Part shown: piece after piece, positions 1 to 5,772 of the stretch | Numbering within the stretch: the stretch's first letter is position 1 | How the letters are laid out: each line of letters starts with the position of its first letter | Assembly: GCA_934567745.1 (NCBI GenBank) | Contig: CAKTJM010000061.1 | Coordinates: 1 to 10,714 of the forward strand | Reading direction: 5' to 3' | Origin: an uncultured Eubacteriales bacterium | GTDB lineage: Bacteria > Bacillota > Clostridia > Oscillospirales > Oscillospiraceae | DNA length: 10,714 nt | Position numbers and translations under genes: made by a program | The notes under the pieces: model-generated | Told to the model about the DNA's origin: nothing | Database searches by the model: none | What the model saw: only the letters and a program-made list of their open reading frames with translations

Positions 1-47
1 GACAGAATAGGGACAGGAGCGACCGGCTCCGGGAAGGAGAGTGTCCC

Positions 48-233
48 ATGGAAGTGACCGTCGTGGAGGGCTGCATCAGCTGCGGCCTGTGCACGGAGGA
101 GCATCCGGATCTGTTCCACATGGACGACGCGGGCCTGGCCGAGGCCGTCGGCCCGGTGCCCGCGGGCCTGGAGGACCAGGCCCGTGCCGCCGCCGAGGAG
201 TGCCCGGTGGGCGTCATCCACCTCAAGGACTGA
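48..233 (+). CDS. Single-cluster 4Fe-4S ferredoxin
   Basis: This 61-residue acidic protein is a small soluble electron carrier. The cluster ligands are visible as C9-x2-C12-G-x-C15 near the N-terminus and C52-P53 near the C-terminus, the arrangement of monocluster [4Fe-4S] ferredoxins of the Thermotoga/Desulfovibrio type. There is no second CxxCxxC motif, so it is not a two-cluster clostridial ferredoxin. The length is normal for the family. The ATG at 48 is preceded by a strong Shine-Dalgarno site (GGGAAGGAGA, 31-40), with a small GGAGC/GCTCC stem (16-30) just before it. Cytoplasmic redox partners cannot be named from context, because the upstream neighbour is outside the window. No plus-strand terminator follows; the hairpin at 287-321 has its T-tract on the other strand. 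The family call is firm and the physiological role unknown. Confidence 0.93.
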   Translation: MEVTVVEGCISCGLCTEEHPDLFHMDDAGLAEAVGPVPAGLEDQARAAAEECPVGVIHLKD

Positions 234-277
234 CGCCTGGTTGGACAATGAGATACCGCCCTGAGGATCCTTGGGGC

Positions 278-321
278 AAAAAGAAAACACCGCTCTTTCG
301 GAGAAGACGAAAGAGCGGTGT
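278..321 (-). terminator. Intrinsic terminator, minus strand
   Basis: A perfect 14-bp stem (287-300 with 308-321, 7-nt loop) is followed on the minus strand by TTTCTTTTT (286 to 278). No T-run follows on the plus strand, so it is directional. The nearest upstream minus-strand gene (1205-2017) already has its own terminator at 1154-1185. This one therefore most likely ends the short transcript started near 426. Confidence 0.85.
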
Positions 322-426
322 CTCATGGGAAAGAAAGGAGATCATGCGGGTCGAAATCCCTCCGTCAAACAGGTGACCATGTCGGTTGTCGTTTTGAACA
401 ACTCGACGCTGTTTTTCGGAGAATTT
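278..426 (-). ncRNA. Candidate small RNA of about 150 nt (own promoter and terminator)
   Basis: No convincing protein gene lies between 234 and 577. On the minus strand a consensus promoter (433-461) predicts a start near 426, and a perfect intrinsic terminator ends near 278, giving a self-contained unit of about 150 nt. Inside it, a 9-bp stem with one bulged base forms between 381-389 and 398-407 (GTCGGTTGT against ACAAC-T-CGAC, 8-nt loop). The first bases of the transcript (423 to 407) resemble the 3' arm of the terminator. They could pair with its 5' arm, an antiterminator-like arrangement. Short ORFs within it (for example 12 codons at 342-380) lack a Shine-Dalgarno site. It does not resemble SRP RNA, tmRNA or RNase P RNA by eye; 6S RNA cannot be excluded. 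Promoter and terminator are seen in the sequence; that the product is a functional RNA is inferred. Confidence 0.55.
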
Positions 427-432
427 ATTGTC

Positions 433-461
433 ATTATAAAGCAAGGTGTCCAGTTTGTCAA
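433..461 (-). promoter_or_regulatory. Consensus sigma-A promoter, minus strand
   Basis: Read on the minus strand, TTGACA (461-456) and TATAAT (438-433) match the vegetative consensus at all 12 positions, with the ideal 17-bp spacer. The predicted start is near 426. It lies back to back with the plus-strand promoter at 505-534. It is one of the strongest promoter matches in the window, yet no protein gene lies directly downstream. Confidence 0.8.
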
Positions 462-504
462 GGGGTATCTGCAAAAATTCCACCATTTTTCACAGAGCCG
501 TCCG

Positions 505-534
505 TTGACAAAGCGGTGGGCATGGAATTACAAT
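505..534 (+). promoter_or_regulatory. Sigma-A promoter of the YcxB-like gene
   Basis: TTGACA (505-510) and TACAAT (529-534) are separated by 18 bp. The predicted start near 541 gives a leader of roughly 37 nt ahead of the ATG at 578, containing the Shine-Dalgarno site AAGGAGG (564-570). Confidence 0.75.
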
Positions 535-577
535 GTCTCCATCCCATGCTGCACAGTAGAGAGAAGGAGGCGGGACC

Positions 578-1132
578 ATGGAATTCGAGGTCCAGATGGT
601 GTATGAGCAAAAGGACGTGGCGGGCCTGGTGCGGGTGCTGGAGTTCCGGCGGCGGCCGGAGAAGAACCTGCGTCTGGCGCTGAAGATCGGCTATCCGCTG
701 TTCGGCGTATTGCTGGTGATCGGGGGGCTGGCGGTGCTGATCGGCCTGGTGGCGATGGGCCTGATCGATCCGGTGACGATCCTGGTCTCGCTGTTCTGTC
801 TGGTGATGGGCATCGCGCTGCTGCGCCGGTCGGACACCCGCGCCATGGCCAAGCGCTCGTGGAAGCGCTATCCCAACAAGGGCATGACCGTGACCTACCG
901 GTTCTATAAGGACCACTTTGAGGAGGAGGACGAGGCCTCGGGGGAGAACGACTTCTCCTATGCCTCCCTGAGCAGCGCGAACGAGGACGACGAGCGCTTC
1001 TACCTCTTCACCGCGAACAACGCCGCGCATATGCTCCGCAAGGACAGCTTCCGCCAGGGCGACCCGGCGAAGTTCCCGGAGTTCCTCAAGATCCGCGGCG
1101 CGGTCTCGATGGACCACATCGCGGAGGGCTGA
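578..1132 (+). CDS. YcxB-like two-helix membrane protein
   Basis: This 184-residue protein has a short cytoplasmic N-terminus (1-35, basic around 23-32). Two closely spaced hydrophobic helices follow at about 38-61 and 64-82. A hydrophilic C-terminal domain (about 88-184) contains an acidic stretch EEEDEASGEND and the core 'YASLSSANEDDERFYLFTANNAAHMLRKDSF'-like strand pattern (residues 128-158). Two helices followed by a beta-rich domain with a 'fYLF...a.mLrKdsF' ending is the layout of YcxB-like family proteins, which have no established biochemical function. The ATG at 578 is fixed by AAGGAGG (564-570) eight bases upstream. It is transcribed alone from the promoter at 505-534 and ends at the bidirectional terminator 1154-1185. 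Family assignment is by pattern recall; function is unknown. Confidence 0.72.
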   Translation: MEFEVQMVYEQKDVAGLVRVLEFRRRPEKNLRLALKIGYPLFGVLLVIGGLAVLIGLVAMGLIDPVTILVSLFCLVMGIALLRRSDTRAMAKRSWKRYPNKGMTVTYRFYKDHFEEEDEASGENDFSYASLSSANEDDERFYLFTANNAAHMLRKDSFRQGDPAKFPEFLKIRGAVSMDHIAEG

Positions 1133-1153
1133 GCCCGACCCACATGACTACAT

Positions 1154-1185
1154 AAAAAACGACTGCCACATGGCAGTCGTTTTTT
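1154..1185. terminator. Bidirectional intrinsic terminator
   Basis: A perfect 15-bp inverted repeat (1154-1168 with 1171-1185, 2-nt centre) runs from six As through CGACTGCCA to six Ts. Each strand therefore reads a GC-rich stem followed by a T-run. It sits between the convergent YcxB-like gene (+, ends 1132) and the MBL hydrolase gene (-, ends 1205) and serves both. Confidence 0.93.
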
Positions 1186-1204
1186 CATGCCCATTTTTGC
1201 CCCG

Positions 1205-2017
1205 TCACAGGTCCAGCACCCGTCCGGAATACAGCGGGGCCAGCCGGTCCCCCAGGACCTCGGCCAGGATCTGATAGGCCGCCGCCCCCGTGCAGTGCCC
1301 GGTGACGACCGTCCCGACGCCGGTGTCCCGCAGTCGTTCGGCGAAGGCGCGGACCTCGTCGGCGGGCGTCTCGAAGAGGTGGAAGCCGCCGAGGATCGCG
1401 CGGATCGGCCGACCGGGGAAGGTCGCGGCGACCTCCCGGACGATGTTATCCGCCCCGCCGTGGGAGCAGCTGTTGAAGAGGACCAGACCGCCCTCCGTCT
1501 CGAAGACGAGGCTCTGTTCGTGGTCGAACCCGTCCGGCACCCAGCCGCCGGGGCGCTTGCGGAACATCCGGCCGCGCTCGCCGATGCGCTCCAGCCCCGG
1601 CGTCCTGTGCGGCACGAGCCACACGCCGGGGGCGAGGGAGACGTCCCCGTCCACGTACCGCAGGCGGTCCGCCCACTGGGCCAGCAGGCCGGGCCGCGGC
1701 CCGGCGTAGGACCAGCCCTCGTCCGTGCGGTCGTAGCAGTCCTCGGCACAGCTCGCGCGGAGCCAGCACGGCGCGGCCGTGTTCCGGGCGAAGAAGGTAT
1801 CCAGCCCGTCGGCGTGGTCGTTGTGCGCGTGCGAGAGGACGGCGTCGTCCACCGCGGCCAGGTCCAGCCCCAGGGCGGCGGCGTTCTCCGCGAAGGCCCC
1901 GCTGGCCCCGGCGTCCAGCAGATAGGTCCGCCCGCCGTAGGCGATGTGGAACGACAGCCCCCACTCGGAGAGCAGGTCGCTGCGGGTCTCGTTGTCGATG
2001 AGCACGGTGATGCGCAT
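1205..2017 (-). CDS. MBL-fold metallo-hydrolase, COG1237-like
   Basis: This 270-residue protein has the metallo-beta-lactamase fold signature S62-H63-A-H65-N-D67-H68 (HxHxDH) after a typical N-terminal beta hairpin ending in LLDAG (33-37). Further likely metal or active-site ligands are H186 in CSHGG, H213 in GGFHL and H241 in TGHCTG. The combination of CSHGGxxN, GGFHL and GHCTG is characteristic of COG1237. That group includes the archaeal RFAP synthase-like 'methanopterin' proteins, but its bacterial members are mostly uncharacterised, so no substrate is claimed. A longer reading frame extends upstream, but translation should start at the ATG whose complement is 2015-2017: GGGAGGG (2030-2024) lies just upstream and the promoter at 2053-2082 excludes earlier starts. 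No signal peptide is seen, so it is cytoplasmic. It is a single-gene unit, divergent from spoIIIA and ending at the shared terminator. Confidence 0.88.
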   Translation of the reverse strand: MRITVLIDNETRSDLLSEWGLSFHIAYGGRTYLLDAGASGAFAENAAALGLDLAAVDDAVLSHAHNDHADGLDTFFARNTAAPCWLRASCAEDCYDRTDEGWSYAGPRPGLLAQWADRLRYVDGDVSLAPGVWLVPHRTPGLERIGERGRMFRKRPGGWVPDGFDHEQSLVFETEGGLVLFNSCSHGGADNIVREVAATFPGRPIRAILGGFHLFETPADEVRAFAERLRDTGVGTVVTGHCTGAAAYQILAEVLGDRLAPLYSGRVLDL

Positions 2018-2052
2018 GGTGGTCCCTCCCAGTGGATCCGATCGTTTCGTCC

Positions 2053-2082
2053 AGTATACCCGCTCCGCCGCCGTCCCGTCAA
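2053..2082 (-). promoter_or_regulatory. Sigma-A promoter of the MBL hydrolase gene
   Basis: On the minus strand, TTGACG (2082-2077) and TATACT (2058-2053) are spaced by 18 bp. The predicted start near 2046 gives a leader of about 29 nt to the ATG at 2017. It lies about 20 bp from the sigma-E-like spoIIIA promoter on the other strand. Confidence 0.68.
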
Positions 2083-2102
2083 GCCCGGCCCCGCACGGCT
2101 GG

Positions 2103-2130
2103 TCTATCGGCGGAGGGACGAGCATAGAGT
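2103..2130 (+). promoter_or_regulatory. Sigma-E-like promoter of the spoIIIA operon
   Basis: GCATAGAGT (2122-2130) resembles the mother-cell sigma-E -10 consensus (CATACAnT). TCTAT (2103-2107), 15 bp upstream, is a loose match to the -35 element. In Bacillus subtilis spoIIIA is transcribed by sigma-E, so the position is right. The leader would be very short (start near 2136, ATG at 2148), which lowers confidence. Confidence 0.45.
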
Positions 2131-2147
2131 GCCTGTGAGGTGATACC

Positions 2148-3038
2148 ATGGACGAGTTCCTGACCTGTCTGCCCCAGTCCCTGCGCCAGGCCCTGGCCCC
2201 GCTCGACGCCCGCGACCGCGCGGCCATCGAGGAGCTGCGCCTGCGCGAGGGCTGGCCGCTGACCGCTTTGCGCTCCGGCGCGCCGTGGGCGCATCCGTCC
2301 TGGACGCGCCCCCTCACGGAGGATGACCTCCGCCGCGTGCTGGAGACGGCGGGGCAGGGGTCGGTGCACACGATCCTCGACCAGCTCCGGCAGGGCTACG
2401 TGACGGTCCCCGGCGGGCTGCGGATCGGGATCTGCGGCGAGGCGGCGGTGTGCGACGGCGCGGTGCTGACCTTCCGCCGTCCGACGTCGCTGGCCCTGCG
2501 CTTCCCCCACGCGGTGGAGGGCGTCGCCCGGCCGCTGGTCGGGCGGCTGTGCCCGGAGGGGCGGTTCCGGAGCACGCTGCTCCTCTCCCCGCCGGGGCTG
2601 GGGAAGACGACCCTCCTGCGCGACCTGATCCGCGCCCTGTCGGCCGGGGACGGCGTCCCCGCCCACCGGGTCGGCGTGGCGGACGAGCGGGGGGAGCTGG
2701 GCGGCGGCGCGCTGCGCCACCGGCTCGGTCCGCAGACGGACGTGCTCAGCGGCTGCCCCAAGGCGGCGTCGCTCATGATGCTCCTGCGCGGGATGGCCCC
2801 GCAGGTCCTGGCGGCGGACGAGATCACGGACCCGGCGGACCTGCGCGCGATGGAGGAGGCCGTGGGCTGCGGCGTGGCCCTGCTCGCCACGGCCCACGCG
2901 GCGGGGCCGGAGGACCTGCGCCGACGGCCGCTCTACCGGGGCGTCCCCCGGCTCTTCCGCCAGTGCGTCACGATCGGCCGGACCGCCGACGGGGCGCGGA
3001 CGTACCGCGTGACGGAGCTGGAGGAGGCGGGGGCATGA
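2148..3038 (+). CDS. spoIIIAA: Stage III sporulation protein AA, ATPase
   Basis: SpoIIIAA is the cytoplasmic, secretion-type ATPase thought to power the SpoIIIA-SpoIIQ channel joining mother cell and forespore. The 296-residue length is close to the B. subtilis protein (about 307). Walker A is SPPGLGKTT at 147-155 with catalytic K153. DER at 179-181 is conserved in the family, Walker B is VLAADE at 220-225 and the sensor-like TAHA is at 248-251. The N-terminal third (1-140) contains the family pattern of an 'LRLREG' element (30-35) and a GYVTVPGGLRIGICG strand (83-97). The ATG at 2148 follows GAGGTGA (2137-2143). Its stop overlaps the spoIIIAB start as ATGA, so the two are translationally coupled. 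It heads the eight-gene operon. Confidence 0.96.
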   Translation: MDEFLTCLPQSLRQALAPLDARDRAAIEELRLREGWPLTALRSGAPWAHPSWTRPLTEDDLRRVLETAGQGSVHTILDQLRQGYVTVPGGLRIGICGEAAVCDGAVLTFRRPTSLALRFPHAVEGVARPLVGRLCPEGRFRSTLLLSPPGLGKTTLLRDLIRALSAGDGVPAHRVGVADERGELGGGALRHRLGPQTDVLSGCPKAASLMMLLRGMAPQVLAADEITDPADLRAMEEAVGCGVALLATAHAAGPEDLRRRPLYRGVPRLFRQCVTIGRTADGARTYRVTELEEAGA

Positions 3039-3544
3039 CGGCGCTGCTCGGGAAGCTGCTGCTCCTCTGCGGCTGTACGGCCCTGGGGGTCGGGCGGGGG
3101 CTGGCGCTGCGGCGGCGGACCGCCTGCCTGCGGGCGGCCGCGCGGGCGATCGAGGCGCTCGCGCGGGAGCTGTCGTTCTCCCTGCGCCCCCTGACGGAGC
3201 TGATGGCCGAGGCGGAGGGGCACAGCGCCGGTCCGGTGCGGGACCTCTTCACCGCTTGCCGCCGCCGGTTCGCGGAGGACGGCGGGGAGAGCTGGGCGCG
3301 GAGCTGGACCGAGGCGGTGCGGACCTGCCCGCTGCCCGTGCGGGACGAGGACCGGGCGCTGCTGGCGGAGGCCGGGACGATCCTGGGCCGGTACGACGGC
3401 GCACGGCAGCAGGAGGGCCTCGCGGCCCTGCTGGCGCGGCTGGAGGCACGGGTCGGGGAGGCGCACGAGGAGGAGCGGCGGCTCTTCCGCCCCTATGCGG
3501 CGGTGGGCGTCGCGGCGGGGCTGTTCTGCGCGATCCTCCTGTAG
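3035..3544 (+). CDS. spoIIIAB: Stage III sporulation protein AB
   Basis: SpoIIIAB is a membrane protein of the SpoIIIA complex, related to the GspF/T2SF family of secretion platform proteins. It has 169 residues, the usual size. A hydrophobic helix at 3-21 is followed by a helical cytoplasmic part (about 25-150) carrying the family pattern 'R...ALxxLxxExxxSxxPLxELM' at 38-57. A second hydrophobic helix ends the protein (153-169). The ATG at 3035 overlaps the spoIIIAA stop by four bases and has GGAGG within the upstream gene. The stop at 3542-3544 is followed by 52 noncoding bases before spoIIIAC, the longest gap inside the operon. A copy of the sigma-E-like -10 sequence lies in that gap. Confidence 0.93.
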   Translation: MTALLGKLLLLCGCTALGVGRGLALRRRTACLRAAARAIEALARELSFSLRPLTELMAEAEGHSAGPVRDLFTACRRRFAEDGGESWARSWTEAVRTCPLPVRDEDRALLAEAGTILGRYDGARQQEGLAALLARLEARVGEAHEEERRLFRPYAAVGVAAGLFCAILL

Positions 3545-3552
3545 CATAGAGT
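3524..3552 (+). promoter_or_regulatory. Possible internal sigma-E-like site before spoIIIAC
   Basis: The ten bases AGCATAGAGT at 3543-3552 are identical to 2121-2130 in the main spoIIIA promoter. At the matching upstream distance, TTCTGCG (3524-3530) keeps only the TCT core of the first promoter's -35. The predicted start would be near 3558 and the spoIIIAC Shine-Dalgarno site is at about 3582-3590. The -10 match is clear but the -35 is weak, so this is tentative. Confidence 0.3.
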
Positions 3553-3596
3553 CTGACAGAACGGATGGGGACGAGCCATCGGAAAGGAAGCGCGCA

Positions 3597-3791
3597 ATGG
3601 ATGTGGATCTGGTGTTCAAGATCGCGGCGGTGGGGATCCTGGTGTCGGTGCTCAACCAGGTGCTCACCCGCTCGGGCCGGGAGGAGCAGGCGACGATGAC
3701 CACGCTGGCGGGCCTGATCGTGGTGCTGATGATGGTCGTGCAGAAGATCAGCGACCTCTTCGTGCTGGTCAAGGACCTCTTCGGGCTGTGA
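3597..3791 (+). CDS. spoIIIAC: Stage III sporulation protein AC
   Basis: SpoIIIAC is a very small integral membrane protein of the SpoIIIA channel complex. It has 64 residues (B. subtilis about 68) and two hydrophobic helices at about 6-23 and 34-48. They are separated by a short polar loop (TRSGREEQA, 24-32) containing the conserved 'G+xE' feature, and the C-terminal tail KISDLFxLVKDLFGL is typical of the family. The ATG at 3597 is preceded by GGAAAGGAAG. The reading frame is open further upstream inside spoIIIAB, but those starts lack Shine-Dalgarno support. Its TGA is three bases from the spoIIIAD ATG. Confidence 0.94.
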   Translation: MDVDLVFKIAAVGILVSVLNQVLTRSGREEQATMTTLAGLIVVLMMVVQKISDLFVLVKDLFGL

Positions 3792-3794
3792 TGT

Positions 3795-4178
3795 ATGGAC
3801 ATGATGGCCCTTGGCGCGCTGGGGGTGGCGGCGGCCCTGTGCGCGGTGGTGGTGCGGCAGAAGGCGCCGGAGCTGGCCGTCGTGCTGGTCATGGCGGGGT
3901 GCGTCCTGCTGCTGTGGGAGACGCTGCCGGTCCTGGGGACGATCCGCGACGTGCTGGAGGAGCTGGCGGACCTGGCGGCCCTCTCGCCGCAGGTGCTCCG
4001 GCCGATGCTCCAGACGGTCGGGCTGGCGGTGGTGACCCGGCTGGCCGGGTCCCTGTGCCGCGACGCGGGGGAGAGCGGCCTGGCGGCCTTCGTCGAGCTG
4101 GCCGGGGCCGCAGCGGCGGTGCTGGTGGCGCTGCCGCTGCTGAAGATGGTGCTCCAGCTCGTCGGCGAGCTGCTCTGA
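3795..4178 (+). CDS. spoIIIAD: Stage III sporulation protein AD
   Basis: SpoIIIAD is a membrane protein of the SpoIIIA complex, paired with AC. It has 127 residues (B. subtilis about 133). Hydrophobic segments lie at about 4-20, 27-46 and 101-118, with a middle helical region (47-90) holding the family-like 'LxxLxxxxxLSPQVLRPMLQTVGLAVVTRLAGSLCRDAGES' pattern at 57-94. The ATG at 3795 starts three bases after the spoIIIAC stop. No good Shine-Dalgarno site is visible, so translation probably depends on coupling; ATGs at 3801 and 3804 are alternatives. An ATG at 3791, overlapping the AC stop, is out of frame. The stop at 4176-4178 overlaps the likely CTG start of spoIIIAE. Confidence 0.92.
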   Translation: MDMMALGALGVAAALCAVVVRQKAPELAVVLVMAGCVLLLWETLPVLGTIRDVLEELADLAALSPQVLRPMLQTVGLAVVTRLAGSLCRDAGESGLAAFVELAGAAAAVLVALPLLKMVLQLVGELL

Positions 4179-5275
4179 TCGTCCTGCTCGTCCTGCTCCT
4201 GTCGGTCCTCCTCGGGCCGACGGCCCTGGCGCTCGACCAGGGCGAGCTCCTGGACCGCCAGGCGGCGTCGATGGACCTCGCCGCGCTCGAACGGGCGGGG
4301 GAGGAGTACACCGGCGCGGGCGACATCGCGGGCGGCCTGGACGTGGCCGGGATCCTCCGCCACGTGGCGGACCGGGGCCGCGAGGCGCTCGACGGCGCGG
4401 TGCGGACCTCGGTGCGCAGCTGTGTGCTCCTGCTGGTGATCGCGCTGCTGTGCGGCCTGGCGGAGGGCCTGAAGGCCGGACCGGGCGGCGACGTGCTGCG
4501 CGTGACGACCCTGGCGGCGGCCCTGGCGATCACGACGGTGGCGGTGGGGGACGTGCACTCCCTGCTCGGGATGGGCGAGGAGGCGATGGCGGACATGCAG
4601 GGCCTGGGGGACGTGCTGCTCCCGGCGGTGTCCATCGCCTCGGCGGCCAGCGGCGCCCCGGCGGCCGCGGTGGTCAAGCACGGGATCACGATCATGTTCT
4701 CGGACCTGCTGCTGCGGCTGATCGGGCACCTGCTCATCCCGCTGTGCTACGCCTTCGTGGCGGTGCACGTGGCCTGGGCGGCGCTGGGGAACGACGGGCT
4801 GAAGCGGATCGGCGGGATGCTCAAGTGGATCGTCTCGACGGTGCTGACCGTCTTCCTGCTGGCGTTCATCGCCTATCTGAACCTGTCGGGGGTCATCTCC
4901 GGCAGCGCGGACGCGGCGACGGTCAAGGCGGCGAAGTTCACCATCTCCAACCTGGTCCCGGTGGTGGGCGGGGTCATCTCGGACACGGCCGAGACGCTCC
5001 TGGCTGGAGCGTCGGTCCTGCGCAACGGGGCGGGGGTGTTCGGGATGCTGGCGGTGCTGGGCATCTGCGTCGTGCCGTTTTTGTATCTCGGGGCGCATTA
5101 TCTGATGTATAAGCTGGCGGCGGCGCTGGCGGCGACGGTGTCGGGCGACGGCCGGGTGACGGGCCTGATCGACGCGGTCGGGACGGCCTTCGGCCTGATC
5201 CTGGCGATGACCGGCTCGTGCGCGGTGCTGCTGATCGTGGCGATGATCTCCGCGGTCTCGGCCACGGTGCTGTGA
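4175..5275 (+). CDS. spoIIIAE: Stage III sporulation protein AE, apparent CTG start
   Basis: SpoIIIAE is the large polytopic membrane protein of the SpoIIIA complex. From the proposed start it has 366 residues (B. subtilis about 399). It has a signal-peptide-like stretch (2-19, ending PTALA), then a soluble region (about 20-80) with 'LLDRQAASMDLAALERA'. About seven hydrophobic segments follow (82-95, 109-125, 180-201, 216-238, 258-270, 288-307, 335-364). The start is problematic. Immediately upstream the frame contains no ATG, GTG or TTG, and the open frame further up is an out-of-frame shadow of spoIIIAD. CTG at 4175-4177 overlaps the spoIIIAD stop as CTGA, in the manner of an ATGA overlap. 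The first in-frame ATG (4271) would remove the signal sequence. A 9-bp tandem repeat (4180-4197) encodes part of the hydrophobic segment. Identity is firm; the 5' end is uncertain. Confidence 0.92.
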   Translation: MIVLLVLLLSVLLGPTALALDQGELLDRQAASMDLAALERAGEEYTGAGDIAGGLDVAGILRHVADRGREALDGAVRTSVRSCVLLLVIALLCGLAEGLKAGPGGDVLRVTTLAAALAITTVAVGDVHSLLGMGEEAMADMQGLGDVLLPAVSIASAASGAPAAAVVKHGITIMFSDLLLRLIGHLLIPLCYAFVAVHVAWAALGNDGLKRIGGMLKWIVSTVLTVFLLAFIAYLNLSGVISGSADAATVKAAKFTISNLVPVVGGVISDTAETLLAGASVLRNGAGVFGMLAVLGICVVPFLYLGAHYLMYKLAAALAATVSGDGRVTGLIDAVGTAFGLILAMTGSCAVLLIVAMISAVSATVL

Positions 5276-5289
5276 GGAGGTGAGGGCGG

Positions 5290-5772
5290 TTGGACTTCCT
5301 GCGGGGCTGGCTTTTGAGCGTGACGGCCGCGGCGACGATCCTGGCGGCGGCGCAGGCGCTCATGCCGGAGGGCGCGGTGAAGCGGGCCGCGCGGCTGACG
5401 GCGGGGCTGATCCTGATCCTGGCCCTGGTGCAGCCGCTGGTGCGGACGGACTACGGGGACCTATACGAGCTGGTGACGGCCCTCCCGGCGGCCTCGGCGG
5501 AGGAGCTGGGCGACCGGGCGGCCGATCCGCTCCGGTCGGTCATAGAGGAGGAGCTGGCCGCATACGTTGAGGGGAAGGCCGCGGAGCTGGGCTGCCCCTG
5601 CACGGCGGAGGTGCGCTGCACGGTCGATGACGCGGGCGTGCCGGTCCCGACGCAGGTGCGGCTCCGGGGCCACTTCCCGGACGGACAGAGGGCGGCGCTC
5701 GCGGCGTGGCTCGAAGGGGAGCTGGGCCTGCCGCGCGAGGCCCAGCGGTACGACAGAGGAGACGTGTCATGA
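5290..5772 (+). CDS. spoIIIAF: Stage III sporulation protein AF
   Basis: SpoIIIAF is a membrane-anchored component of the SpoIIIA complex whose soluble domain adopts a ring-building fold in B. subtilis. It has 160 residues. Two hydrophobic helices (3-24 and 35-51) are followed by the family motif 'LVQPL' at 46-50. A soluble C-terminal domain (about 55-150) holds a helix rich in Glu and a beta strand TQVRLRG (121-127). The start is TTG at 5290, chosen because AGGAGGTGA (5275-5283) lies immediately upstream and because it restores the conserved N-terminus of the form 'MxxLRGWLL'. A downstream ATG (residue 25) would cut off the first helix. Its stop overlaps the spoIIIAG start as ATGA. Confidence 0.92.
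   Translation: MDFLRGWLLSVTAAATILAAAQALMPEGAVKRAARLTAGLILILALVQPLVRTDYGDLYELVTALPAASAEELGDRAADPLRSVIEEELAAYVEGKAAELGCPCTAEVRCTVDDAGVPVPTQVRLRGHFPDGQRAALAAWLEGELGLPREAQRYDRGDVS

Noticed and set aside
1..40. Similarity between the ferredoxin upstream region and the spoIIIAC upstream region (GACAGAA, small stem, purine-rich Shine-Dalgarno)
   Set aside because: Only seven bases match exactly and the rest is common ribosome-binding composition; chance is sufficient.
343..375. Ten-codon plus-strand ORF (ATG at 343) with a good AAAGGAG site, preceded by the 287-321 hairpin, as a leader peptide and attenuator
   Set aside because: The hairpin has no T-tract on the plus strand, no plus-strand promoter precedes it, and the region is better explained by the minus-strand promoter and terminator.
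223..486. 87-codon minus-strand ORF across the 234-577 gap
   Set aside because: Its start lies upstream of the consensus promoter, it reads through the terminator stem and into the ferredoxin gene, and its composition is unlike a real protein.
3788..4174. In-frame upstream extension of spoIIIAE beginning at 3788
   Set aside because: The extension is a Gly/Ala/Arg-rich out-of-frame reading of spoIIIAD, with no family resemblance.
2079..5363. Long minus-strand reading frames opposite spoIIIA
   Set aside because: They are typical shadow frames of GC-rich coding DNA, with Arg/Pro/Gln-rich low-complexity translations and no start signals.
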